From NCBI GenBank assembly GCA_905221605.1, contig CAJNDS010001446.1, forward strand, positions 286,927 through 350,926: DNA of 64,000 nt, written 5' to 3'. The notes below the pieces were generated by a model. That model ran no database searches. It had not been told where the DNA came from and saw only the letters and a list, made by a program, of their open reading frames with translations. Numbering within the stretch: the stretch's first letter is position 1; each line of letters opens with the position of its first letter. This document shows positions 36,397 through 46,666 of the stretch, one piece after another. The position numbers and the translations under genes are program-made. This DNA comes from Symbiodinium natans. Taxonomy: Eukaryota; Sar; Dinophyceae; Suessiales; Symbiodiniaceae.

Positions 36397-36676
36397 ACAC
36401 ATGGGCAACCGCTTCATGTTGCAGCTCTTTAGTGTCCCCCCCCCCCCCCCCCCAGTCGAAGCCGACTTCGTCCCGCTTTAAAACGGTCGGCGGGATTTTA
36501 CATGCTCTTGGAAGGTCTGTATAAGTTGAAAGAGATAAGATAGCAAAGGAAGAAGAAGCCCTGCCTGAGGGGTTGGGGAGAGATTTGAGGACATCAACTA
36601 GGGTCCCAAAACGGTGCCCATGATAGGAGGTCAGGCTGGCTCCTGGACCACCCCTTTCCCGGATTGATCGAGACAA
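36397..36676 (-). CDS. Possible coding exon, minus strand
   Basis: On the complement, from an ATG: SRSIRERGGPGASLTSYHGH, then RFGTLVDVLKSLPNPSGRAS and further to RDEVGFDW, before a C-run on the plus strand (36437-36453). Reasonable protein character. It lies in the same orientation as the better supported minus exons at 37.4-37.9 kb. Family not recognised. Confidence 0.3.
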
Positions 36677-37272
36677 GTCTTGAAAAAGGGCTCCTTAAAG
36701 GGGAATTCGGCTCAGTTGGCATTCTGGATTCGGGTTCTTGGAAAGAAGGCAACAAGTCCTAAAGCCAAAAAAACTGCTCCTGGTAGCAACTTGGCTCTAT
36801 AGGGTGGTACTCTCTGGACCCCCAAACTGTTGCAGTGTCCTGAGTAGCCTGGCAAACTTGACGTTTATGGGGTGGACCCCTATTAAACAGGGCGTGCCAT
36901 GCTTTGGACCATTGTCGGCTCTGTCGGATCAACACGACGTGAGCTCTAAGGCTGTTGGTGGCAGTGGTTTTCGGAGTTCTTGCCCTCTACTTCCTGGGTC
37001 GTGGATGCACGAGGCTTGAAGCTTCTTGGAGTCCTTGGCATGATGGTGTGACTGGTGGCCGTGGCTGTGGCCTACGTAGCTCCACTATGTCAAGGGCGGG
37101 CCATGCAGATATCGCTACAAATAGTTCAAGAGTCCAATATAAGGCCTTGATTTGAAGCTTCAGCTTTTGGAGTGGAGGATCAGGGCTTGGGATGTGGTAC
37201 CTTGCTCAGGCGGGTTCGGTTCTTAAGCGAGACCTGATGATGGTCCCCCCAGAGCCATGCAAACCTTACAAG

Positions 37273-37330
37273 GGGATTTACGAGAATAAGGGACCTGTAA
37301 CTTTGTCCCCCAAATAGTAGGATCCCAAAA
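37273..37330. mobile_element. Family D dispersed element, inverted copy
   Basis: This part reads GGGGATTTACGAGAATAAGG then CCCCCAAATAGTAGGATCCC. It is the reverse complement of the core at about 47995-48065 (ATCCTACTATTTGGGGGTC and TTTTCGTAAACTCCC). The outer ends are diverged, and a C-run follows at 37360-37375. Confidence 0.55.
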
Positions 37331-37400
37331 ATATCATGAATCCCCCAATATATCGTACCCCCCCCCCCCCCCCCCACAATGAGGTTCCCCAGGTGTCTCT

Positions 37401-37916
37401 TCATCTCTTGTCAGGGGCCCCGGTCCTCTTTTCGCTTCTCCTGCCTTGCTTGCCAGGTGTCGACCCCAATCGTTCTTGGGCATCCTTCGCGACGAGTTGT
37501 AGCTGGGCAGTGAGTGCTTGACGCATATTCGGGCTTTCGGGGCTCTTGTTAAGGAATCCCTCTAAAGGTGCCAAAGCAGCATGGGCACTGCGCAGACACA
37601 GGAAGGCTGGCAGCAGCATAGAGCCGTCCTCGCCCGCACCGAGGCAAGCGCAGCACGCAATGTGTTGGGCAAGTGCCACTAAGGATGGGAGCTGGTGCTC
37701 TCATCTTGCTGATCGCGTGCGCCTCCTTTCTCGATCCTGTCGGGCGGTCTGTGGTTCCCGAACAGGAGGATCTGAGAAGTCCCATCGATATTCAGCTTCA
37801 TGCGGGGCCTTAGCCTTTTCGTCTTCGTCCTCAGTAACCCCTAAATTGTTATTGTCCGCGAACTCGAAACCCCAACCCTCAAACTCATCGCTTGTCAGGA
37901 AGGGATGGGTCCACTA
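37401..37916 (-). CDS. Unidentified gene on the minus strand, two exons
   Basis: On the complement, 37916-37710 reads THPFLTSDEFEGWGFEFADN, then TEDEDEKAKAPHEAEYRWDF and VREPQTARQDRERRRTRSAR before a stop. This is one of the clearest coding stretches in the region although it lacks an ATG. A second piece, about 37655-37401, reads EDGSMLLPAFLCLRSAHAAL then ALTAQLQLVAKDAQERLGS. An acidic segment precedes an Arg-rich one. Family not recognised. Confidence 0.5.
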
Positions 37917-38189
37917 GGCATGAACTGGATCGTAGATTTCGAGGATCCTCAGAGTCAGCTTTGCAACACCGGATGCTTGCGACTTGCGAGGGTTTTGTGG
38001 AAGCAGAAGGTTTGTTTCAGTTGAGTCAGCTTCAATCTGCCCATTCTCAAACTACGTCATGAGTCGTTCTCAAACTGACGAATGGACGAATGGTTTGTCA
38101 GGCATGAGCGTGTGCTGCAGAGGCCACAATTCACGTAGTGCGGGGTCTGCCCGAACACCTGGAACCATCGTGCGAGCGTGAGCGAACCC

Positions 38190-38321
38190 GCACATGTACA
38201 ACAAGTACAGCCGCGACCCCATAGCAGACATGTATAGAACCAGCGAGCAAACATCAGCAAGCACAATTGAAAATCACCATCACTGCTTCGCTGGTGAAAA
38301 AGTTTCACGGAGACCAGAATC
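38190..38321 (+). CDS. Possible coding exon
   Basis: The frame HMYNKYSRDPIADMYRTSEQ continues TSASTIENHHHCFAGEKVSR to a TAA. Protein character is good, but the complementary strand also has an open frame here (about 38070-38270, MGSRLYLLYMCGFAHARTMV), and I cannot decide between them. Confidence 0.28.
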
Positions 38322-38464
38322 CTAAACTCCATAAACCCTATGACTACCCTGTAACCTAGAACCCTGGTGATCCCTACTTGAGCCCTATAGACCCTATAGT
38401 ATAAGCCCTATGACCACGCTTTTTTCCGACAGGACCATGGCCTGGCCCGGTCACACAAGTTTGC

Positions 38465-38935
38465 CTCAGTGGCATTGGCGTTGACGCAGCTGCTGGTACT
38501 CTTGGTGGTCGCAGCAGTACCTTTGCACCTCAGCTTGCTGAAAGGTCTGTCCACACCAACGTGAGGGGGCACGATGACCGCTTTGAGTTGGATGTTGCAA
38601 AGCAAACCAACCAGCCGCGACGACCAACAGTCAAACGACGCCGAACTCATAACCAAAACCCAAAACCCTCCTGCTGGCCTTGTGCGAGAGTGTGCGTCGA
38701 AACGAGGAGGTTGTCCATTCTTGCCATGGTTCTACTGAGCACGGTGCCGCTGAGCATCCTGCGTCTCGGACGCACGTTCCATCCGTTGTTGGACGTTGCC
38801 GGCCGCTCCTTGAAAGTATCTCGTATGCAGCGTTTCCTCATGGGGTCAGAATCCTGATGTCTACCGAGCAATCCGCATGAAAGCCAAGGTTGGACGAAGA
38901 CGGGTTTGGATGCCAGCTGATTGGTATCGTGCCTG
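38465..38935 (+). CDS. Unidentified coding exons
   Basis: One frame (about 38465-38670) reads DAAAGTLGGRSSTFAPQLAE, then VRGHDDRFELDVAKQTNQ. A competing frame over the first third is hydrophobic (ALALTQLLVLLVVAAVPLHL). A second piece (about 38850-38930) reads NPDVYRAIRMKAKVGRRRVW then MPADWYR and looks genuine. Family not recognised. Confidence 0.33.
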
Positions 38936-39264
38936 AGCAGAAGACTCAAGGCTGTCGCTCTTTGTCCTCCTCCCTTCCTCTGCATGACGTGCGCTGTTGA
39001 GAGACACAACCGAGGCGCTTCCTTTCATTTACCTCTCCTCCCGCAGCAGGGAGATCACCAGCAGACAAGAGTTCAACTACTCATGTCAGTGCCAGGACTG
39101 CCTGACCCACCTGTGGCCACCTGTTTCAAGAGGGTAGTGAACCCCCCCGCAGCCTAAACCCTGCATCGCTGGTCGAACTCATCGTAATCATCATCTTGAG
39201 TGGACACTTGACGCCTTGCCTGTCTTGCGCGAGAGTGGACGGCGCAACCCTGAATCACACGTGG

Positions 39265-39325
39265 CTTTGTTTTCTACGGCCAGGAGATGGCCATGCATCT
39301 CCAGGAGAAGGCCTGCCGGTGAGGT
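39265..39325 (+). CDS. Possible short exon
   Basis: The frame FVFYGQEMAMHLQEKACR is protein-like, but only about 20 codons are supported. Confidence 0.2.
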
Positions 39326-39449
39326 TTGGGCGTTGATTCCCCAAACAGGAACGGTTTGGAGTTCTCTCCTCAGAAAAAAGAGCTGGAAATTGGGCTCCCT
39401 TCATGGCCGAGTAACACGGCAAGGAACCCCATGTTGTCCGTGAAAGCTT

Positions 39450-40370
39450 CAGACCGTTTTCCAAACTTCTTGGTTTCTACACAAACTTTTTTTTGGAATC
39501 ACCTGTTGGTTTTCCGTGACTGGGTTTACCAGTAGCACTGAATTCACGTCACCTTTTTTTCCCACCCTCGGTGTGGGGTTGTTAGAGTTTAAACTCAACT
39601 CTTGCCCTCGCCTGGTCTACTTGTCCTCGCCCGGTCTACTTCTCCTCACCCGGTCTACTCCTCGCCCAACCCCAGAGTTTCCCTGGAGTGGCCAAGTGTT
39701 CCTGCCCAAAGTGTCCCTGGAGTGCCCAACCCCAAAATGTCCCTGGAGTGCCCAACCCCGGAGTCTCCCTGGAGTGCCCAACCCCAGAGTCTCCCTGGAG
39801 TGCCCAATCCCAGAGTTTTCCTGGAGTGCCCAATCCCAGAGTTTCCTGGAGTGCCCAACCCCACAGTCCAGAGTCTCCCTGAATTCCCCCAACCGCACAG
39901 TCTCCCTGGAGTGCCCAATTTCAGAGTCTTCATGAGTCTTCCTGGCTGGGCGCCAACCCCAGTGTCCCTGGAGTGCCCAACCACAGAGTGCCCCTTGGAG
40001 TGCCCAACCCCAGAATATCTCTACCCAGAGAGGGTGGGGATGTTCGAAGTAAAATAATCAAACAATCACAGCTGCAAACCATCTGCCTGCCGGCTTCTAC
40101 TCAATGAAGTCGGGGGAGAAAAAACGGTGCCAATCTACTCCTTTTGTCGTACATGGGAGGCACAGGAAAAGCTGTCTTTTTCTGTTTACCAAGAAGCCAC
40201 AAAAAAAGCGTGGCCCTCTTCAAGCAACTAACATGTCAACCTATCTTACAGCCTTTTTGGTTTCTACAATATGGCATCCCGAAAAAGGCGCCTTTTTTGC
40301 ACGTTGGGAGTCGCGAAAAGCCACCTACTTTGTGTGACTGGGTCTACCAGTATCACAGAATGCGCGTCGC
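39450..40370. repeat. Direct repeat pair flanking a 26-bp minisatellite
   Basis: 39450-39560 and 40245-40365 share TTGGTTTCTAC, GTGACTGGGTYTACCAGTA (Y = pyrimidine) and a following GTCRCC motif (R = purine), so they are two diverged copies of one sequence. Between them, 39664-40018 is a minisatellite with a 26-base unit beginning CCCAACCCCAGAGTCTCCCT and ending GGAGTG, present about 12-13 times with small indels. A shorter array, CCTCGCCCGGTCTACT, precedes it at about 39605-39662. The long frames reading GVPNP or SLECP come from the minisatellite and are not genes. Confidence 0.85.
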
Positions 40371-42270
40371 CGCTTAAACAAAAGAAGGTTCCAATCATCT
40401 TTCGCCTCTTGCCAAATAGCACCCTGTTGTTCTGTACATGGGAGTCAAGGAGAGGCAATGTTTCGTGAGGCGGCAAACCATCAGCACAGAAAGGCGAAGC
40501 TTCAAACATGTTTCAGCTGCTTCGACAGAAGCCGTGTCCGACCATCTTTCAACCACCCGGCTTCGTGCACAATGTGCAAGTGGCTTCTTGCTTGGTTGGG
40601 CCCAAGAATGTCCAAGAGCATTTTGACCTTTTCAAGGTCTGGATGCTTGTGCTGTCAGGCTAGGGCAGGCACGGTGCAGCACACATAAACAGGCGCGACA
40701 TCAGGCACCGACGATCTTGGCTCAGGCCAAGGGAGTCGTGCCAGCAGAACGCCGATATGTTTATTCAACACCTAAGAGCCTAAGAGGCTTTGTTCAACTG
40801 AGATCCTTGCTTGGGCAGTTCAATCTGGGCCTTTGCTGGTATGATCTTATTGTCTAGCAAGTCTAGCGTTTAGGGTGCCTTTGTAATTCTCGAGCGAGAA
40901 GATGCTACAATGTAGGGGCTTGACGATCTTGCGCCCCAAGCTTTTTTTTTGCGTTTTGCAACGGGCTTAGGGACTTAGTGCCCCAAAGCCCAAAGCCCCA
41001 AACATGGGTGGCCAGTCAGGATGTTGGGTTTCTGGGCTAAGAGACTCAACAACAAGCCTATGGGCTATGGACCTACTGCCTCACCTGGTTTGTCCGAGCG
41101 TGAGCAATTTAACCCTCCCTAAGCATACCCGAAAGCGAGTTTGCATTGGTTGAGGTGTTGAATAGGGTGCCTTCCCAGTCCCCTTAGCTGAAAAAGTATC
41201 GTAAAGTTGGGCTCTGACGGCACTGTGCAAAGCATTCTCTCTGCAATTGCCCCGTGGAGCATCGCTGGACGGGTGGCAAAAGAAACCCTAAACCCTAAAG
41301 CTGAAGTTTCTAGGGTTAGGGATGACGGGGACCGATGTTGGTGTTTGCACGTGTCAAGGCATCATCGAATGTTGAAGCTACTAATCTGAGAGTGGTGTTT
41401 TTGGGGACCTGCGGAGTTAAACTTCGCATTGGTTTGTGCGTTGACCTAGTGTTGAGAAGCATCCTGCATCAACAAAGTGCAGTTTGCTCTCGGCATGCGT
41501 ATCATTTGATGAAAGGGGACGGGGATGGAACACCTGAATTGTTTTGTAGCTCAAAAAGCGTGTGCAATCCTGTTGAACCTTGTGTGATGGCTGCTTTGTG
41601 CCCAACCTGTTTGGACACTTTTCTGCGATGACTTAATAGGCACTAATTTTCCCTTTCAAGAGATAAAGGTTCCGTGCAGTGTGGCCTCTGTGTCAGGCAA
41701 AAGCAAGAACCCCCAACCCTGAACCCTAAACCCTAAAGCGTAAGCAGCTCCAGGAGATCGAAGCAAAGTCAAACATGACCCTGGCACGCGGCATGCAAAG
41801 CCTGGCTGGCCGCCGATCGGAGCCTGGGCTTTCTTTGCCGGAAGGATGCTGTACGAGTTTTTTAAGGCTTTGGGGTTTAGGGTTTAGCGTTCAGGGTCTG
41901 TACGAGTTTTTGGGGCTTTGGAGTTTAGTGGTTTTTGCCCTCAGTCCTGGCATGAAGCAGCTTCCAGGTTCAAAAAGGTTTGTTTGCAGTGTCCCTGCTA
42001 TTGTGGCAACTTAATGAAAGTTTCTTTTTGAGAGCCCAGGACATGGTCCTGATCCTCACATCGAACCTGGAGGCAAAAAAGGGACATGTAGTCGATATTG
42101 GTGGGTAGGTCGTGGCAGGGCTTGGGGTGGTATCGCCCCTCGCGCGAACTCCCAAGAAGCCTTGCGTCATAATGACGCTAGGGCCGCCTCTGCCTGGTGC
42201 AGATGGTCGCAGGGGTCTTACAGGGGGTCCATGACCTTAAACCCTAAACCCTAAACCCGGACCCAACCGA

Positions 42271-42319
42271 TGCCTTGCCGGTCGTGTGCGAGTGTAAGAG
42301 TCGAATCCCTAAACCCTAA
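42271..42319. repeat. Box B-like dispersed motif with CCCTAAACCC tail
   Basis: The stretch contains GTGCGAGTGTAAGAGTCGAA followed by TCCCTAAACCCTAAC. About 31 of 40 bases match 7331-7370. Related but weaker copies occur at 30100-30137, 38140-38185, 38676-38704, 39213-39250 and 41077-41115. GAGTCGAATCC resembles a tRNA B-box. Confidence 0.42.
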
Positions 42320-42670
42320 CTCCATAGCAGGTTCAGAGGAGGTCCATAGAGGTCCGTGCGCGGATGATAGTAGAGGATCCTTATGCTTAAGTGTATAAAA
42401 GGGGGGGGCCGATGCAAGAGCTGACGGGAAACCATGTCGCACCCAAAACTCCTCATAAGTAAAAATTACAATTATGGCATGGATTTTTGAGCCGTATCTT
42501 GGCCTAAATGTTTGCATGTGCCGGCTCTATCTGGCTGGGGTGGAGTGATCAAAAACGGCAGGCCGCATTGCCAGGACCCTTGGTTTATCTCCCTTCCCAG
42601 GACCGGTACCCTTGCCCTGTGCAGGCTCCATTTAGCTCTGCCCTTGTATCTGTGGATCTGAGAAGATACA

Positions 42671-42990
42671 GTGCAAGTTCACCCATTTTCTCTTTTCGGC
42701 ACCGGGCACACGGCCAGCTTCAGTGTCCATCCACATGTGTTGCACTTCGGAGGTCTGCAAAAAGATGTCGTGTGGCCCAGGTTTGGTGCTCCACTGCCCT
42801 GCAGGATTTGTTCTTCCAGCAGGCCGCGTGGAATATTTTCAATTCCTCGGCCACGCACACTGCTTTCTCGATGCCAGGAAATGGATGGTCGGTCATTCCT
42901 GGACGTCTTGCCGCTACATCAGCACGAGCTGTTCCTCTCGGCGGTCTCCCGCGTCAAAGAACACAAGCTGCTAGGTTGCAAGGGTTTAGG
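42671..42990 (+). CDS. Possible exon, weak PAS-like ending
   Basis: The frame covers FSVHPHVLHFGGLQKDVVW and, from about 42880, MDGRSFLDVLPLHQHELFLS then AVSRVKEHKLLGC. The pattern 'GRSFLDVLPxxxxELFLSAVSRVKE' (x = any residue) resembles the helical connector of PAS sensor domains. Overlapping frames of 170 and 83 codons compete. It runs into telomere-type repeats at 42990. Confidence 0.28.
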
Positions 42991-43048
42991 TTTAAGGGAA
43001 CCCTAAACCCTAAACCCTAAACCCTAAACCCTAAACCCTAAACCCTAG
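42990..43048. repeat. CCCTAAA tandem array
   Basis: About seven perfect CCCTAAA units immediately after a short inverted stretch (GGTTTAGGTTTAAGGG). Confidence 0.95.
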
Positions 43049-43111
43049 GGGGTAGCTCGAACTCGGCCTGGACGAAAGCCCGGTCTCTGACACCCGGTAT
43101 TTAACCGTCAA

Positions 43112-43220
43112 TTCCCTGCAGAGTGTCCGAGAGGTCAGCTAAGCGGGTGCCAAAAAAAAAACCCTAAACCCCGTGGCAAAAAACAACCCAAGCCCTAAAC
43201 CCTGAACCCTAAACCCTAAG
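43112..43220. repeat. tRNA-like short element with telomere-like 3' end (copy 2)
   Basis: CCCTGCAGAGTGTCCGAGAG is followed by GTCAGCTAAGCGGGTGCC, then an A-run and AAACCCTAAACCCC with more CCCTAAA to 43220. GTCCGAGAGGT is close to an A-box of a serine- or leucine-type tRNA. A third, shorter relative lies at 41255-41300 (GGACGGGTGGCAAAAGAAAC then CCTAAACCC). Confidence 0.42.
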
Positions 43221-43226
43221 CCCACG

Positions 43227-43362
43227 TTGTCTTCAAAGGAGGCCTCCACTAAGGTCTGCTGAGTCACTGCCTGTCACCTTGACCCGCGGCTATGCCAAGA
43301 TCATCCTGGAATACGCTGGAAGTGAGGACTCTTCGGCAATGGAGGGTTCACTGAACACCTAG
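43227..43362 (+). CDS. Unidentified coding exon
   Basis: The frame SAESLPVTLTRGYAKIILEY continues AGSEDSSAMEGSLNT and ends at a TAG near 43360. Protein-like, no ATG. It is one of the last coding-like stretches before the repeat half. Family not recognised. Confidence 0.35.
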
Positions 43363-43914
43363 TTCAAGCATAATAAGAATGAGAGCATGTATCTGCAAGG
43401 AGGCCCGTTATGTGATGTCGATCTTGCTGGACGAAGCAGAGGATGAGGCCTGCTGTATTGCATTGACTCTGTCTTGTTCGGCGGATTTCGGAGAATCTCG
43501 GATAGGTCGTAACAAGGGTGTTCGCAACTGGTCCCAGCGACAATCTGACTGGCAGAATGCTGCATTGTCCAACTCCGAGCGCGTCTGTATGTTAGATGCC
43601 CGTCCAGTTAAACGTCAGACAGCAGTGCTGTCAAGTGTCCATGTTCGCTGCTCGTCGTCTCCTTCGTCGCCATCGTCATCATCAACGCAGCAGCAACAAC
43701 AACCACTCGTGGATGTTGTGGTGGTTGTGGTTGTGCGGGTGGTTCTGGCGGTTCTGGCCAATCTGGTGGTTCTGGTGGTTGGTGGGAAAGGCACTTTGAA
43801 CTCGGGCCCGCATTGTTTTCTTCGCAAAGTCCATGGGCACTCGAAGAAATTCCCTCAAACGAAGTCCCAGACCATCCCTCTTCAAGGACTGCGCTTCATG
43901 GCAGCATTCCAAGC

Positions 43915-44080
43915 ACGCACACGCACACACGGACACACGCGCGCACGCGCGCGCGCACACACACACACACACACGCATGCACCCACACACACACACACAC
44001 ATACACACACACACACACATGCACACATACACACGCACGCACACACACACACAGACACACACAGACACACACAGACAGAC

Positions 44081-44165
<85 letters not shown>

Positions 44166-44166
44166 A

Positions 44167-44253
<87 letters not shown>
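43915..44253. repeat. CA then CAGA microsatellite, running into a gap
   Basis: (AC)n with G and T interruptions spans 43915-44065, then (ACAG)n spans 44066-44253 with a single GAAAG interruption near 44164. The tract runs straight into Ns, so its true length is unknown. Confidence 0.98.
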
Positions 44254-44353
44254 NNNNNNNNNNNNNNNNNNNNNNNNNNNNNNNNNNNNNNNNNNNNNNN
44301 NNNNNNNNNNNNNNNNNNNNNNNNNNNNNNNNNNNNNNNNNNNNNNNNNNNNN
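44254..44353. other. Assembly gap (100 N)
   Basis: Exactly 100 unknown bases, the conventional size for a gap of unknown length. It separates the (ACAG)n tract from a (GAATTAATT)n tract. Confidence 0.99.
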
Positions 44354-45260
44354 AATAAATGAATTAATTGAATTAATTGAATTAATTGAATTAATTGAAT
44401 TAATTGAATTAATTGAATTAATTCAATTAATTCAATTAATTTATTTATTTCCAAAGGGGGGGGTGGAATTAATTGAATTAATTGAATTAATTGAATTGAT
44501 TCAATTAATTCAATTAATTCAATTACTTCAATTAATTCAATTAATTCAAGTAATTCCTATTTTCCAAATGGGGGGGATTCCCCAGCCCCCACCCCTCCCC
44601 CCCTTTTGGAAATAAATGAATTAATTGAATTAATTGAATTAATTGAAATAATTGAATTAATTCAATTAATTCAATTAATTCCACCCCCCCTTTGGAAATA
44701 AATGAATTAATTGAATTAATTGAATTAATTGAATTAATTGAATTAATTGAATTAATTCAATTAATTCACTTAATTCAATTAATTCAATTAATTCAATTAA
44801 TTCAATTAATTCAATTAATTCATTTATTTCATTTATTTCATTTATTTCCAAAGGGGGGGGAGGGGTGGGGGCTGGGGAATCCCCCCCCTTTGGAAATAAA
44901 TTAATTAATTGAATTAATTGAATTAATCGAAATAATTCAACTAATTCAATTAATTCAATTAATTAATTTATTTCCAAAGGGGAGGTGGAATTAATTGAAT
45001 TAATTGAATTAATTCCAATTAATTCAATTAATTCAATTAATTCAATTATTTCAATTAATTCAATTAATTCAATTAATTCAATTAATTCAATTAATTCATT
45101 TATTTCCAAAGGGGGGGGTTCAATTAATTCAATTAATTCAATTAATTCAATTAATTCAAGTAATTCAATTAATTCAATTAATTCAACTAATTCAATTAAT
45201 TCCACCCCCCCTTTGGAAATAAATGAATTAATTGAATTAATTCATTAAATTCATTAAATT
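44354..45260. repeat. Palindromic GAATTAATT satellite with poly-G/C punctuation
   Basis: Nine-base GAATTAATT units flip into the reverse complement AATTCAATT within each block. Blocks begin with CCCCCCTTTGGAAATAAATG and end with its reverse complement CATTTATTTCCAAAGGGGGG, so each block is a near-perfect palindrome. About six blocks are visible. One larger spacer, GGGGATTCCCCAGCCCCCAC, occurs near 44573 and again inverted near 44862. The ELI/INS-type frames are repeat artefacts. Confidence 0.95.
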
Positions 45261-45445
45261 CCAGGGGGAAAGTGAAAATTAAGGAATTTAATGAATTAAA
45301 TTCTGTCTGTGCAACCCTACAGGACCTAAAATAGGGTCTATTTGGAACATGGCTCTTGTGAATAAGTATACGTTTTGGGGCCTGTTTTCCTCTTGTAAAT
45401 ACGATTCCCAGCTTCCAAATAGACCCTATTTAAGCTGCACACGTG

Positions 45446-45795
45446 GGGGGGGGGGGGGGGGGGGGGCGGGGGGGGGGGGGGGATCTTGTATTTTTGTCGT
45501 ATTTTTTCCCGTAGTTTTTGCGTGTTTTTTTTTCAGTGTTTTTCGTGTTTTTTCTTGTATTTTGAAATATGCGAAAAACACGAAAAAATACGAAAAAAAT
45601 ACGGAAAAATACGAAAAAAGCACGAAAAAACACGAAAAAAACACGGAAAAAACACGGAAAAAATACGCGAAAAATACGGAAAAAAAACACGACAAAAATA
45701 CAAGCCCCCCCCCCGCCCCCCCCCCCCCCCCCGCCCCCCCCTCCCCCCCGGCCCCCCCCCCCCGCCCCCCCGCCCCCCCCCACCCCCGCCCCCCC
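45446..45795. repeat. Large inverted repeat bounded by G- and C-runs
   Basis: A G-rich run (45446-45482) is followed by ATCTTGTATTTTTGTCGTAT and T-rich repeats to about 45562, TTTTGAAATATG at the centre, then A-rich repeats ending AACACGACAAAAATACAAG (to about 45704) and a C-rich run (45705-45795). The two arms are reverse complements, giving a potential hairpin of about 350 bases. The arms are built from TTTTTCGTGT- and TACGGAAAAA-type units. Confidence 0.93.
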
Positions 45796-45799
45796 CGCC

Positions 45800-45985
45800 C
45801 CTTTTCCTTTGCTTGCATTTTTCTCGTATTGTTCTTGCATTTTTCTTGTATTTTTTCTTGTATTTTTCTTGCATTTTTTTTGTATTTGTCTTGCATTTTT
45901 TTTGTATTTCACCGTTGTTCCTGAATCGCTACTTGTATTTTCTCTTGAATTCATTCTTGTATTTTTCTTGTACTTTTTTTCATTC
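45800..45985. repeat. TTTTTCTTGTAT/TTTTCTTGCAT minisatellite
   Basis: A 12-base unit of the type ATTTTTCTTGT is repeated with variants, with a short unique interruption near 45910-45930. It is related in sequence to the arms of the adjacent hairpin. Confidence 0.88.
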
Positions 45986-46241
45986 TGCTGGGGGGTCAAT
46001 ACTTCCGAGACGCGCTCCTCACAATTCTACTCAATGCCCTCGGTGTACTCTGCCACAGGGCTCATGAAACTTCAGGCAGGACTTTTGGTTGCAGGGTTTA
46101 GGGTTTAGAGTTTAAGGTTTAGAGCTTAGGGTTTAGGACCCTTTGTCTTGCAGGGAAGTAGGGTGCTTGAGTTCGCTTAAGGGTTCGTTTGCCGGCTGTG
46201 GCGGTGTTAGGTGCTTCGGCTCTGTGGGGTTGTCACCCAAA

Positions 46242-46352
46242 CTTGGTAGCCCAGTGGTACCCTTATCCCTTTTTTTTTGTTTTCCTGGTTCCCTTACACA
46301 GTAACCAACCCAAAAAGGGTACTTCTTACAAGATGGTTACTAGGCTACCAAG
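46242..46352. mobile_element. Palindromic element family C, MITE-like
   Basis: It starts CTTGGTAGCC and ends GGCTACCAAG, exact inverted complements. The interior has GGTACCCTTATCCCTTTTTT and AAAAAGGGTACTTCTTAC, also inverted. Relatives lie at 48632-48713 (CTTGGTAGC to GGCTACAAG), about 62080-62210 and about 62469-62592. No coding capacity. Confidence 0.65.
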
Positions 46353-46503
46353 CAAACTCTAAGCCAGCCCGAAGTGGGTCTGGAGCTAAGGTGGGACATG
46401 ATCGCGGCGCGCATGCCGAGCGGCAGGCCCTTCTGCGATTGTGCCGCGGCGCAGACTTGGGGAACCTGCTTGCTGCGGGCCCCCGCTTCCAAGCCACCGT
46501 AGT

Positions 46504-46600
46504 TGGGATGCTCCCCCTTATGCTAACACTCCTTAATAGGGAGTATTTGGGCCCCCCTATGAGAATCCCCATTAGGGACTGTGTAAGGGGGAGCATCCCA
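46504..46600. mobile_element. Palindromic element family A, MITE-like (copy 1)
   Basis: It has perfect 17-base terminal inverted repeats: TGGGATGCTCCCCCTTA at the left and TAAGGGGGAGCATCCCA at the right, with CTCCTTAATAGGGA and TCCCCATTAGGGACTG inside. Two further copies lie at about 47549-47648 and 48884-48969. Ninety-seven bases, no coding capacity. Confidence 0.72.
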
Positions 46601-46666
46601 CATGGGTTGTTTAGCAGATATCGGAGGTTCGGGGCAAGACCGGGGTGCCACCACCCTGAAGCTTTA

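Noticed and set aside
39516-40057. Pro/Ser/Cys-rich repeat proteins of 139 and 151 codons
   Set aside because: These are frame translations of the 26-base minisatellite; a 26-base unit shifts frame each copy, so no stable peptide repeat is encoded.
43379-44615. Plus-strand frames of 327, 181 and 260 codons
   Set aside because: They are translations of CA and CAGA microsatellite read through the N gap. The roughly 150 codons before the repeat are not convincing protein.
45349-46108. Frames of about 110-190 codons rich in Lys, Asn, Pro or Gly
   Set aside because: They cover the hairpin and its G/C-runs; all six frames are open because of composition.
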